Shown: piece after piece, positions 45,164 to 54,661 of the stretch
How the letters are laid out: each line of letters begins with the position of its first letter
Position numbering within the stretch: the first letter of the stretch is position 1
DNA from: Amycolatopsis antarctica
GTDB taxonomy: Bacteria; Actinomycetota; Actinomycetes; Mycobacteriales; Pseudonocardiaceae
Length of the DNA stretch: 64,000 nucleotides
Direction: 5' to 3'
Assembly (NCBI RefSeq): GCF_002262875.1
Contig: NZ_NKYE01000012.1
Coordinates: forward strand, 124,001-188,000
Program-made: the position numbers and the translations under genes
The notes under the pieces: generated by a model
Told to the model about the DNA's origin: nothing
Seen by the model: the letters and a program-made list of their open reading frames with translations, nothing else
The model's database searches: none

Positions 45164-46029
45164 GAGTCCAGTGCCTCCTCGATCCTCTGTCGTGCCTGCT
45201 CGTCGGTCAGCGCGAGACCGCGCAAATTGTCCACCAGGGCGCGGTAGTCCTCGACGTCACCCCGGTCGTCCAGGAACACCCCGGAGCGGTGGTGTTCCAG
45301 GTGCACGATCGACGGGTGCGGGCGCGGAAAATCGTAGAGCACGAAGGGTCCCATCAGCCCCTGGTGCCAGTCCTGGTCCACCGGCACCAGCTTGATGGTG
45401 GCCGTGCCCTGGCCGATCACCCGGAGCAGATAGCGCAGTTGCTCGGTCATCGCCGCGCGGCCACCGACCCGGGCGGTGATCGCGGGCAGGCCGATCAGCG
45501 CGGTGAACCGGATCGGATCATCGCGCAGGATCGCGTTCTGCCGTCCGAGGCGCAGGGTCACCCGGTGCTCGATCTCCGCCTCCGGCAGGCCCGGATTCGG
45601 CGCGCTCACCACGGCCCGCGCGTAGCCGCGGGTCTGCACCATGCCGGGAATCGACAGCGGCAGCCAGTCCGTCATCGCGGTGGCGGTGCGCTCCAGTTCC
45701 ATCACCCCGGCGAGTTGCTGGGACACTCCGGCCAGGCCGGTGGTCACCAGGTTCGGCCCCGGATTGCGGGCCAGCTCCAGCAGCGACTCCTTCTCCTCGC
45801 CGGACATGCCGAGCGCGGTCGCCAGCGCGACCACGTCCTCGAAGGTCGGCATCCCCCGCCCGGAGAACCACCGGTGCAGCGTCGAATGCGAGGTGTCCAC
45901 CTGCTTGGCCAGCGTCCGCATGGACAGCCCGTTCTCCGCCTTGCGGCGCTCCCAGGCGGCGCGGAGCACGGCCGAGAGCGTACGGTCCCGCGAACTCGAC
46001 GCCGGGCCGTCCGGATTGGTTCGGGCCAT
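45151..46029 (-). CDS. XRE-family regulator with DUF5753 domain
   Basis: 292 residues from ATG at 46029. The HTH lies near 18-75 (NGLSMRTLAKQVDTSHSTLH, then RWFSGRGMPTFEDVVAL). The DUF5753 sensor region spans about 110-285 (LPLSIPGMVQTRGYARAVVS; HRVTLRLGRQNAILRDDPIR). With the overlapping DUF397 gene downstream it forms the standard actinomycete XRE/DUF397 pair. Divergent from a small unknown gene at 46185. Confidence 0.92.
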   Translation of the reverse strand: MARTNPDGPASSSRDRTLSAVLRAAWERRKAENGLSMRTLAKQVDTSHSTLHRWFSGRGMPTFEDVVALATALGMSGEEKESLLELARNPGPNLVTTGLAGVSQQLAGVMELERTATAMTDWLPLSIPGMVQTRGYARAVVSAPNPGLPEAEIEHRVTLRLGRQNAILRDDPIRFTALIGLPAITARVGGRAAMTEQLRYLLRVIGQGTATIKLVPVDQDWHQGLMGPFVLYDFPRPHPSIVHLEHHRSGVFLDDRGDVEDYRALVDNLRGLALTDEQARQRIEEALDSWDT

Positions 46030-46184
46030 GAACCACACCGTACCGCGTCGCCGATTCGGCCATCCGGGCTCCCGCCGTCCACCGTTTGCCTCATTGGTTC
46101 GCATGGTTCACTATGACATGAGACATAGCGATACGGCGGTGCGGGAGCATCCGGCTCCGTACGCCCGGACGAAAGGCCAAGCCG

Positions 46185-46436
46185 ATGAACCACTCCGGTG
46201 GCGTCACCACGAACACCTGCGTCACGATCGAAGGACACAGCAACTTCAGCCTGCTGGTCACCGGCGGTCAGGCCGAACTGGAGGTCTCCGGGATCAGCAA
46301 CGAATACCTGTTCCTGCTCAACGAGAACGCGATCGACGAATTGCTGGCCATGCTGAGCACCGCCCGCAGCACGCTGCGCACCGCCTCCGACGAGGACCTC
46401 GACCACGGTATCCGGGTCACCACCACCCGGGCGTGA
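46185..46436 (+). CDS. Small hypothetical protein
   Basis: 83 residues from ATG at 46185 with a weak AAAGG upstream. It has a beta-rich first half (TNTCVTIEGHSNFSLLVTGG) and a helical second half (NAIDELLAMLSTARSTLRTA). Codon use is normal for the genome. No family recognised. Divergent from the XRE gene across a 155-bp gap and possibly its target, as small genes beside XRE/DUF397 pairs often are. Confidence 0.65.
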   Translation: MNHSGGVTTNTCVTIEGHSNFSLLVTGGQAELEVSGISNEYLFLLNENAIDELLAMLSTARSTLRTASDEDLDHGIRVTTTRA

Positions 46437-46489
46437 CCCACGCGGCCCGGCCGGCCACACCATCGGCCGAACATTGGAGTGGCCGCGGG

Positions 46490-46533
46490 GTGGTCCGGCC
46501 GAGTGGTCCGGCCGAGTGGTTCAGCGAAATGGT

Positions 46534-46539
<6 letters not shown>
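46490..46539. repeat. 13-bp tandem repeat
   Basis: GTGGTCCGGCCGA occurs twice in direct succession from 46490, followed by two degenerate units (GTGGTTCAGCGAA, ATGGTTCAGCG). The last unit contains the stop codon of the proline iminopeptidase pseudogene (46534-46536). Confidence 0.8.
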
Positions 46540-48119
<1,580 letters not shown>

Positions 48120-48134
<15 letters not shown>

Positions 48135-49157
48135 CCCCGGCACGGCCGTCACCGCGATGGCGCTCTCCTCCAGGCTGCCGAAGTACAGCCGTCCATCGCG
48201 CTCCCGTACCCCGGTGAGCATGTGGAAGCCGTCGATCTCACCGGACAGCTCGTGCACCACCGTGCCGTCCGCTGCCACACCGAGGACGCCCACGGTGCGG
48301 GCCGGCGAGGGCTGCGCCCACAGCGGGGCGCGGCGGACGGCGGCCCGCAACGGCCCCGGCAACCTGCGCACCACGTCGAGCGCGGCGACCTTCGGACTGG
48401 CCTGGGTGATCCAGATCAGCCCGTCGCTGCCGGTCGAGGTGTTGTCCGGGTAGCCGGACAACTCGTCCACGAAGGTCTCGGCGCGGCCGGCCCCCTCGCC
48501 GCCGAGCCGGACGCGGCGCACCCGGCAGGCCCCGGTCTCGGCGACCGTCACGAAGGACTCGTCCGGCGCCAGCGCCACCCCGTTGGCGAACTGCAGCCCG
48601 GAGGCGAGCAGATCGACCGTGCCGTCCGGCAGCCGCCGGAACAGGCGTCCGGTGCCGGTCTGCTCGATCAGGTCGGACCGCCACTGGGTCACCGGGTAGC
48701 GGGTGGAGGAGTCGCTGAAGTACACGGTTCCGTCCCGGCCGACGGCGGCGTTGTTGCACACCAGCAGGCGGCGGCCGTCGACCGTGTCGGTCAGCGTGCG
48801 CACCTCGCCACCCAGCGACACCGCCAGCAGGCCCCGGTCGGCGTCGCACACCAGCAGCTCGTCCTCAGTCAGGAACTCCAGCCCGAGCGGGCGGCCACCG
48901 GTGTCGGCCACGTGGTCGATCCGGCGCCCGTCCGGTGCTATCCGCACGATGCGCCCGTCGGCCAGTCCGGTGTAGACGAAGCCTCCGGCGTCGACGAGCA
49001 CGTCCTCCGCGCCCTGGCCGTTGACCGGGATCACCGTCACCGCACCGAAATTCGCAGGCATGCTGGTCTCCACTCCGTCGTCGATGCGCCACTCGGCGTC
49101 CGATACGCCGCTCGGCGTCGCCGCGTTCCCGGCGAACACCGACGTTACCGCCGTCAC
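48120..49157 (-). CDS. SMP-30/strictosidine-synthase-like beta-propeller protein
   Basis: 345 residues. GTG at 49157 is chosen because GGGAAGGGG lies eight bases upstream; a longer frame from 49208 would start inside the palindromic repeats. Six-bladed propeller signatures are GLADGRIVRIAPDGRRIDHV near 75, GRPLGLEFLTEDELLVCDAD near 97, NNAAVGRDGTVYFSDSSTRY near 140 and GLQFANGVALAPDESFVTVA near 190. The family includes lactonases and strictosidine-synthase-like hydrolases. There is no signal peptide; substrate unknown. Confidence 0.85.
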
Positions 49158-49193
49158 CCCGCCAGCCCCTTCCCGACGAGGCGCCATCCCAGC

Positions 49194-49288
49194 GCAATAC
49201 GTCGACATATTGCGATACCTTGTGCACGATGGATCGCAATACGTCGACGAATTGCGGTGGCGGCGAGCGCAATATGTCGACGTATTGC
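49194..49288. repeat. Three copies of the GTCGAC-centred palindrome
   Basis: GCAATACGTCGACATATTGC (49194-49213), GCAATACGTCGACGAATTGC (49236-49255) and GCAATATGTCGACGTATTGC (49269-49288) lie between the SMP-30 gene start and the phosphatase gene end. The last is identical to both cores at 43101 and 43133. Spacing between copies differs (22 and 13 bp), so this is not a CRISPR array. Confidence 0.9.
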
Positions 49289-49338
49289 GGTGTGGGCGGG
49301 GGCCCGGCGAGAGGTTTAGGGTGCGGCGTGGTGGGCGG

Positions 49339-50025
49339 TCAGCGGTAGGTCAGGGGTGCGGGGCCGCCGTCGAAGTGGGCGTGCTCGTTGAACGAGAGCA
49401 GGTGCACCCCACCACGGCCGGAGACCAGCTTCGTGATGCCACCGTTCACCGTGACCCGTTGCAGCGCAAGGAAAGTGTGCCCGGACGCGGCCGACCCCAG
49501 CAGCCCGGCACACAGCACGCCGATCACACCGCCGGAGGTGAATACGACCCCCTGCTCCCCCTTGCCCAGCGAGGCGATCACCTCGTCCAGCGCGGCACGG
49601 GTGCGCGCGGCGAACGCCGGGAAGGTCTCGGCACAGGGCCCGTCCTCCCCCGCCGCCACCCAGTCGGCCAGCGCCGCGTCCAGCCCGGCCTGGAACGCCC
49701 GCGGCTCGGTCTCCTCCCGGCGAACGGGCGAATGATGGGTGAGCACGTCGATGTGGTCGTACTCGTTCCACCGGAAATCCTCGACCAGCTCGTACGCCAC
49801 CCCGGACGGTGCCACCGCCGGAGTTCCCGCCGCACCGAGCGCCAGCGTGGCCGTGTCCCGCTGCCGGGCGAGGGAACCGCAGCGCACCGAGGCGAACGGG
49901 CCGGTACGCCTGGCCAGCTCCGCACCGACCGCCACGGCCTGCTCCCGTCCCGGCTCGGAGAGCCGGTCGTAGTCGGCCTCGCCGAAGGAGGCCTGCCCGT
50001 GCCGGACCAGGAACACGGCGCCCAT
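49339..50025 (-). CDS. Histidine phosphatase family protein
   Basis: 228 residues from ATG at 50025. The N-terminal catalytic motif is FLVRHGQASFGEADYDRLSE (His9), and Arg and Glu of the second phosphate pocket are in ASVRCGSLARQRDTATLALG and EDFRWNEYDHIDV. The usual second His motif is replaced by VVFTSGGVIGVLCAGLL, as in a phosphoglycerate-mutase-like subfamily that has Ser/Gly there. Its start ATG is part of a TGATG overlap with a 31-codon mini-ORF coming from the phosphotransferase gene. Confidence 0.88.
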   Translation of the reverse strand: MGAVFLVRHGQASFGEADYDRLSEPGREQAVAVGAELARRTGPFASVRCGSLARQRDTATLALGAAGTPAVAPSGVAYELVEDFRWNEYDHIDVLTHHSPVRREETEPRAFQAGLDAALADWVAAGEDGPCAETFPAFAARTRAALDEVIASLGKGEQGVVFTSGGVIGVLCAGLLGSAASGHTFLALQRVTVNGGITKLVSGRGGVHLLSFNEHAHFDGGPAPLTYR

Positions 50026-50120
50026 CAGGCAGTTCCCAGCAGAGAAAGCCCAGCGGACAGCGCCATCAGAAGACGTTCATCAGGAAGCGGCATCAGACGA
50101 GCCCCATCAGACAGCGCCAT
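50025..50120 (-). CDS. 31-residue mini-ORF of repeat origin bridging two genes
   Basis: Starts with ATG at 50120 as TGATG with the phosphotransferase stop and ends with TGA whose last base is the A of the phosphatase ATG, again TGATG. The sequence is built from degenerate 14-16 bp units around CTGATGGCGCTGTC (MALSDGARLM, MPLPDERLL, MALSAGLSLL). The repeats leave a frame that carries ribosomes exactly from one gene to the next. There is no separate ribosome site for the phosphatase, which supports coupling. Whether the peptide itself does anything is unknown. Confidence 0.55.
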   Translation of the reverse strand: MALSDGARLMPLPDERLLMALSAGLSLLGTA

Positions 50121-51193
50121 CAGGCAAGACCCAGCAGACGTTCGCAACGGGCCTCTAGGTAGCAGACGAACTGCCAGTAGTCCGCGAAGCGCTCGTTGGT
50201 GGTCTGGCCGTGGTGGTAGCGGTAGTAGAGCTGCTGGATGATCCCGGCGTAGCGGAACAGGCCGAACACCTCGTAGAAGATCCAGTCGTCCACCGGGGTA
50301 CCGGTGCGCCGCGCGTAGTGCTCGACCACCTCGGTCCTGGTCAGCATCCCGGGAAGGTGAGTGGGCTGCCGCCGCGTCGCGGTGAAGATCTCGTCGTCGT
50401 CGGCCTGTACCCAGTAGGACAGGGTGCTGCCGAGCTCCATCAGCGGATCGCCGAGTGTGGCCATCTCCCAGTCGAGCACGCCGGCCACCCGCAGGTCGTC
50501 CGCCCCGCGCAGCACCACGTTGTCGAAGCGGAAGTCGTTGTGGATCAGGCAGATCGCCACGTCCGGCGGGGTGTGCGCGCGGATCCACTCGATCACCCTG
50601 GTGAACTCCGGGACGTTCTCGGTGCGCGCCCGGCCGTAACGGTCGATCCAGCCGTCCACCTGACGGCGCACGTAGCCCGCGCCCTTGCCCAGGTCGTCCA
50701 GCCCCGCCGCGGACACGTCCACCTGGTGCAGCTCCACCAGCCGGTCGATCAGGCCGGTGGACAGCTCGCGGGCCCGCGACTCGCCGAGTTCCAGACCGGG
50801 TGGGAGATCGCGGCGCAGGATGAGCCCGTCGAGCTGCTCCATCACGTAGAAGTCGCCGCCCAGCACGGCGTGGTCCTCGCAGAACGCGAGCATCGTGGGT
50901 ACGTAAGGGAAAACCGGCCGCAACCCGGCCTGCACGCGGTACTCGCGGCGCATGTCGTGCGCGGAGGCCGCCTTGTGCCCCGCCGGCGGCCTGCGCAGGA
51001 TCAGGTCCCGGCCGGGGTACCGCAGCAGGTAGGTCAGGTTCGACGCGCCGCCGGGGAACTGCCGGACCTCCGGCGGATCCGCGGGCAGGCCGTCGACGCG
51101 GGCGGCCAGCCACTCGTGCGCAGCCGCGACGTCGAAGGCGTCCTCCTCGCGTACCGCGACGGTCTTGTCCGCGGTCCCGTCCGACTCACTCAC
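50120..51193 (-). CDS. Phosphotransferase-family protein (acyl-CoA dehydrogenase-associated APH type)
   Basis: 357 residues. GTG at 51193 overlaps the SDR stop (GTGA). Kinase-like APH fold: QFPGGASNLTYLLRYPGRDL near 48, LIHNDFRFDNVVLRG near 212 (catalytic Asp in HNDFRFDN) and VLDWEMATLGDPLMELGSTL near 237 (metal-binding Asp). This subgroup is common beside fatty acid metabolism genes and SDRs in actinomycetes and may phosphorylate hydroxyacyl-CoA; the substrate is unproven. Confidence 0.88.
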   Translation of the reverse strand: MSESDGTADKTVAVREEDAFDVAAAHEWLAARVDGLPADPPEVRQFPGGASNLTYLLRYPGRDLILRRPPAGHKAASAHDMRREYRVQAGLRPVFPYVPTMLAFCEDHAVLGGDFYVMEQLDGLILRRDLPPGLELGESRARELSTGLIDRLVELHQVDVSAAGLDDLGKGAGYVRRQVDGWIDRYGRARTENVPEFTRVIEWIRAHTPPDVAICLIHNDFRFDNVVLRGADDLRVAGVLDWEMATLGDPLMELGSTLSYWVQADDDEIFTATRRQPTHLPGMLTRTEVVEHYARRTGTPVDDWIFYEVFGLFRYAGIIQQLYYRYHHGQTTNERFADYWQFVCYLEARCERLLGLA

Positions 51194-51942
51194 ACGAACC
51201 TCCCGATGATCGAGTCGGGCGCGTACCTCATCACCAGGCTCAGCGGCGCCCACGGCCAGGTCGGAACGTACGCCTTTGCCCGCTCCCGCTCGATGGCCCG
51301 CACCAGCGCCCGCGCCCCGGTGTCGGCCTTGGCCAGCATCGGGTTCCGGCCGGACCGGGCGGTCATCTCCGACTCGATGTAGCCGGGCAGCAGGGTGGTG
51401 ACCGTGATCGGCGTACCGCGGACGTCGGCGCGGATACCGTCGGCGAGCGCGGCCGAGCCTGCCTTCGAGGCGGCGTAGGCGGTGACGTTGCGCGGCAGTC
51501 CGCGCAGCGCGCTGAACGAGGACACCACGACCAGGTGGCCCGCGCGCTGCTCGCGGAAGATGCCCATCGCCGCCTCGGCCTGTGCCAGCGCCGCGACCAG
51601 GTTGGTCTCCACCGTCTGCTTGTTCGCGGCGAAGTAACCGGTGCCGATCGGCTTGCCCTTGCCGATGCCGGCGTTGACGATCACGCGGTCCAGCGAGCCC
51701 AGTTCCGCACGGAAGCCGTCGAACACCTCGAACACGCGGTCGTGCTCGTTGACGTCGAGTTCGTGCGTGACGACGGTGATGCCGGAGTGCTGCTTGCGGA
51801 GTTCGCGGGCCAGTTCCTCGATCCGCTCCGTGCGCCTCGCGCACAGCGCGAGATTGCGTCCCATGGCGGCGAACTGCCTGGCCATGCCCTCGCCGAGCCC
51901 CGAACTGGCTCCGGTGATGACGATGTTGCGGCGATTGGTCAT
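51190..51942 (-). CDS. SDR family oxidoreductase
   Basis: 250 residues from ATG at 51942. Classical SDR: NIVITGASSGLGEGMARQF at 6-24, the NAG motif VNAGIGKGKPIG, catalytic Ser in VVVSSFSALRG and Tyr-Lys in AYAASKAGSAALADG near 156. The C-terminal region with PTWPWAPLSLVMRYAP is typical of membrane-associated acyl-chain-active SDRs. First gene of the SDR-phosphotransferase-(mini-ORF)-phosphatase series. Confidence 0.9.
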   Translation of the reverse strand: MTNRRNIVITGASSGLGEGMARQFAAMGRNLALCARRTERIEELARELRKQHSGITVVTHELDVNEHDRVFEVFDGFRAELGSLDRVIVNAGIGKGKPIGTGYFAANKQTVETNLVAALAQAEAAMGIFREQRAGHLVVVSSFSALRGLPRNVTAYAASKAGSAALADGIRADVRGTPITVTTLLPGYIESEMTARSGRNPMLAKADTGARALVRAIERERAKAYVPTWPWAPLSLVMRYAPDSIIGRFV

Positions 51943-52038
51943 GGCTAATACTGGCAGGTAACCCCGCTTCGGGCATACCGGCCGACGCTGTGCGGAACAG
52001 CACCCGGGACAGCCCGGCCGACACAGCTCGGCCGAACG

Positions 52039-52076
52039 CCGCGGGCCCGGCGCTCAAGGGAGCGCCGGGCCCGCGG
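52039..52076 (-). terminator. Hairpin terminator of the subtilase gene
   Basis: A perfect 16-bp stem (CCGCGGGCCCGGCGCT with its complement) and a six-base loop (CAAGGG), 42 bp past the subtilase stop and before the SDR promoter. No T-run follows, which is usual in G+C-rich actinomycetes. Confidence 0.85.
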
Positions 52077-52117
52077 TGTCTGGCAGAACGGCCGCGATCA
52101 GCCGATCACGAAGTGCG

Positions 52118-53350
52118 TCACTCCGTGCCGGTGAACAGCAGCTTGTTCGGGGTGCCCGGGCTGGCGTTGGTGATCTTGTCCGGGCTGGCGGCCTCGGTCA
52201 GGGCCGTGGCGACCTGCTCCGGAGTGGCCTCCGGGTTGTCGGCCAGGTACAGCGCGGCGGCACCGGCGACGTGCGGCGAAGCCATCGAGGTACCGCTGAT
52301 GGTGTCGGTCGCGCCGTCGTTCCAGGCCGAGGTGATGTCCACGCCGGGGGCGTAGATGTCGACGACCTCACCGAAGTTGGAGAAGCTGGCCTGGGCGTCG
52401 GCGTTGTCGCTGGCCGCGACGGTCAGCGCCTCGGGAACACGGGCCGGGGAGGCGTTGTCCGCGTCCTGGCTCTCGTTACCGGCCGCGACCGCGAAGGTCA
52501 CACCCTTGGAGATGGCGCCCTGCACCGCGGAGTCCAGCGCCTCGTCCACCGAGCCACCGAGGCTCATGTTGGCGACCGAGGGACCGGAGGCGTTCTCGGC
52601 GACGTAGTCGATACCGCCGACGACCTGCTCGGTGGTGCCGGAACCGGCGTCGTCGAGCACCCGCACGCCGACGATCTTGGCGCCCTTGGCGAGACCGTAG
52701 GTCTCACCCGCGACGGTGCCCGCCACGTGGGTGCCGTGGCCGTTGCCGTCGGCCGGGTCGGTGTCACCGTCGATGAGGTCCTTGCCGGGCTGGATGCGGC
52801 CGGCGAACTCGGGGTGGTCGGCGGTGATGCCGGTGTCGACGATGTAGGCGGTCACGTTCTCCGCCGTGGTGCTGTAGTTGTACTTCTCGTCCAGCGGCAG
52901 GTCGCGCTGGTCGACGCGGTCGAGGCCCCAGGTGGCGCCGTCCTGCACGTCGTTGGTCTTGAAGGTGTGGTTCTGCGTGACGAACTTGACGGCGGGGTCG
53001 GCGGCCAGCTTCTTGGCCTCCGCCTCGGACGCCTTGACCGAGAAGCCCTCCAGCGCGGAGCCGTAGGTCTGGGTGACCTCGCCACCGGTGGCCTCGACCA
53101 TCGACTGCGCCTTGCTCGCGACAACGGCCTTGATCTGCTTCTTCGCGTCGACGCTCAGCGCGCTCTTCGCTTCCGCGGAGTCCTTCAGGACCACCGTGTA
53201 GCTGTCGGCCACGGAGTTCGGGGTGTTCGCGGCCAGGATCTGGCCTTCCTGCGCCTGGACCGGTCCTGCGAACGCAACGGCGGCAGCGGCGACACCAGCG
53301 GTCGCAACACTTGCCACAATTCCGCGACGGAGCTTGCGTGAGTTACCCAT
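52118..53350 (-). CDS. Secreted subtilisin-family serine protease (S8)
   Basis: 410 residues from ATG at 53350. Signal peptide 1-33 (RKLRRG then a hydrophobic Ala/Val stretch ending in VQA). Inhibitor I9 propeptide about 48-132 (YTVVLKDSAEAKSALS). The peptidase domain has Asp172 in AYIVDTGI, His205 in NGHGTHVAGT, Asn292 in AAGN and Ser355 in SGTSMASPH, so the triad is complete. It is an exported, self-processing protease of the proteinase K/thermitase kind. A strong hairpin follows the gene. Confidence 0.95.
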   Translation of the reverse strand: MGNSRKLRRGIVASVATAGVAAAAVAFAGPVQAQEGQILAANTPNSVADSYTVVLKDSAEAKSALSVDAKKQIKAVVASKAQSMVEATGGEVTQTYGSALEGFSVKASEAEAKKLAADPAVKFVTQNHTFKTNDVQDGATWGLDRVDQRDLPLDEKYNYSTTAENVTAYIVDTGITADHPEFAGRIQPGKDLIDGDTDPADGNGHGTHVAGTVAGETYGLAKGAKIVGVRVLDDAGSGTTEQVVGGIDYVAENASGPSVANMSLGGSVDEALDSAVQGAISKGVTFAVAAGNESQDADNASPARVPEALTVAASDNADAQASFSNFGEVVDIYAPGVDITSAWNDGATDTISGTSMASPHVAGAAALYLADNPEATPEQVATALTEAASPDKITNASPGTPNKLLFTGTE

Positions 53351-53664
53351 CGGGTTCCTTCCTCGTCCTGTCCTTTGCCGTAACCGCGACTCCGTGCCCC
53401 CCGGGGTCGTCGCCGGTGTCCCGGCGCTGCCCCGACCCCGGCGGCACGTGCCGAGTCGTTGTTACCTGTGAGTCATCAAGCCAGTAGGCGCAGATGTGGG
53501 CAACGATTCACAGTTACCAGTACTGGTCCGTACGGCCCAACTTCGTGCCGACCGTATGGACCATCCACAGCCTCGGCCGGGAGGGACTTGGATGGCCGCC
53601 GCACTGCTAATGTCGGTTGACGTCTCCAACCACGAAGTCGACATCTCGGGCGGTCCACGAACCC
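53351..53664. other. Intergenic region between divergent subtilase and XRE genes
   Basis: About 314 bp that must contain both promoters. A TTG in frame at 53617 could extend the XRE gene by 16 codons. I see no strong inverted repeat or RNA structure. Confidence 0.5.
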
Positions 53665-54609
53665 ATGACAGCGGGGAACAGCGCAGATTCGAATACGACC
53701 GAAGAACCGGTGCGCGACGCATTCGCCGCTGCATTGCGGTCCGCCATTTCCGACAGTGGACTGAGCCTCGACCGCATTCAGGCGCGACTGCAGTCCCGCG
53801 GAATTGCGGTGAGCGTGACCGCGCTGAGCTATTGGCAGTCGGGGAAACGGCAACCCGAACGGCAGAGTTCCATCACCGCCGTCCGTGATCTGGAGCTGAT
53901 CCTGGACCTGTCGCCGGGGTCGCTGCTCGGCCTGCTCCCCCCGCCGCGTCCCCGGGGCACCTCCTCCCGCCGCAAGCGCGCCACCGGCGGGCAGACGCTC
54001 ACCTTCCCCCAGGAGGTGCTGCGCGAGCTGCTGGAACGGATCGGCGCCCCCGACGCGCTGGAGCAGCAACAGCAGCTCACCCTGGTGGGCCTGCACGATC
54101 GCTGCCACATCGCGGCCGACGGCGGCCAGCGGGCGGTTACCGCGCGGGCGGTCTTCCAGGCAGGCGCCGACGGGCAGGACCGGTGGTTGCTCGTCTACAA
54201 CCAGGACGACCCGGACGCCGGACCCCCGCAGCTCGAAGCCGCCCGCAACTGCTCGGTAGGCCGGGTGGTGGTCGACGAGGAGCACGGGCTCACGGTGGCC
54301 GAGCTCATCTTCGACCGGCCGGTCAACCGTGGCGAGACGCACCTGATCGAATACACGCTGACCAATTCCGGTCCGCCGTACCCGGAGTGCCAGAACACCC
54401 ACTATCGCGAATTCCGGCGACCCATTCGCGAATATCTCCTGGAAGTACAGTTCGATTCCAGCACGCTGCCGCAGAAATGCTGGGAATTCTCCCGCAAGAG
54501 CCCGAACCGACCGGCCGACCGACGCGAACTCACGATAGACAACACCAACGGTGTACACGCCGTCGCCATCGACTTCGGACCGGGTGTGTTCGGTATCGAT
54601 TGGACGTGA
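53665..54609 (+). CDS. HTH (XRE-like) protein with unknown C-terminal domain
   Basis: 314 residues from ATG at 53665. Residues 18-85 form a helix-turn-helix (ISDSGLSLDRIQARLQSRGI, then VTALSYWQSGKRQPE). Residues 120-314 are a beta-rich domain of no known family (LVGLHDRCHIAADGGQRAVT; TRAVFQAGADGQDRWLLVYN; VAELIFDRPVNRGETHLIEY), usually found in this actinomycete transcription regulator type. Divergent from the subtilase gene and possibly its regulator. Confidence 0.8.
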   Translation: MTAGNSADSNTTEEPVRDAFAAALRSAISDSGLSLDRIQARLQSRGIAVSVTALSYWQSGKRQPERQSSITAVRDLELILDLSPGSLLGLLPPPRPRGTSSRRKRATGGQTLTFPQEVLRELLERIGAPDALEQQQQLTLVGLHDRCHIAADGGQRAVTARAVFQAGADGQDRWLLVYNQDDPDAGPPQLEAARNCSVGRVVVDEEHGLTVAELIFDRPVNRGETHLIEYTLTNSGPPYPECQNTHYREFRRPIREYLLEVQFDSSTLPQKCWEFSRKSPNRPADRRELTIDNTNGVHAVAIDFGPGVFGIDWT

Positions 54610-54661
54610 ACAACGCCGTGCGGATATCGGAACTTTAGTAGGGACTCGAAATCGGCCGGTT

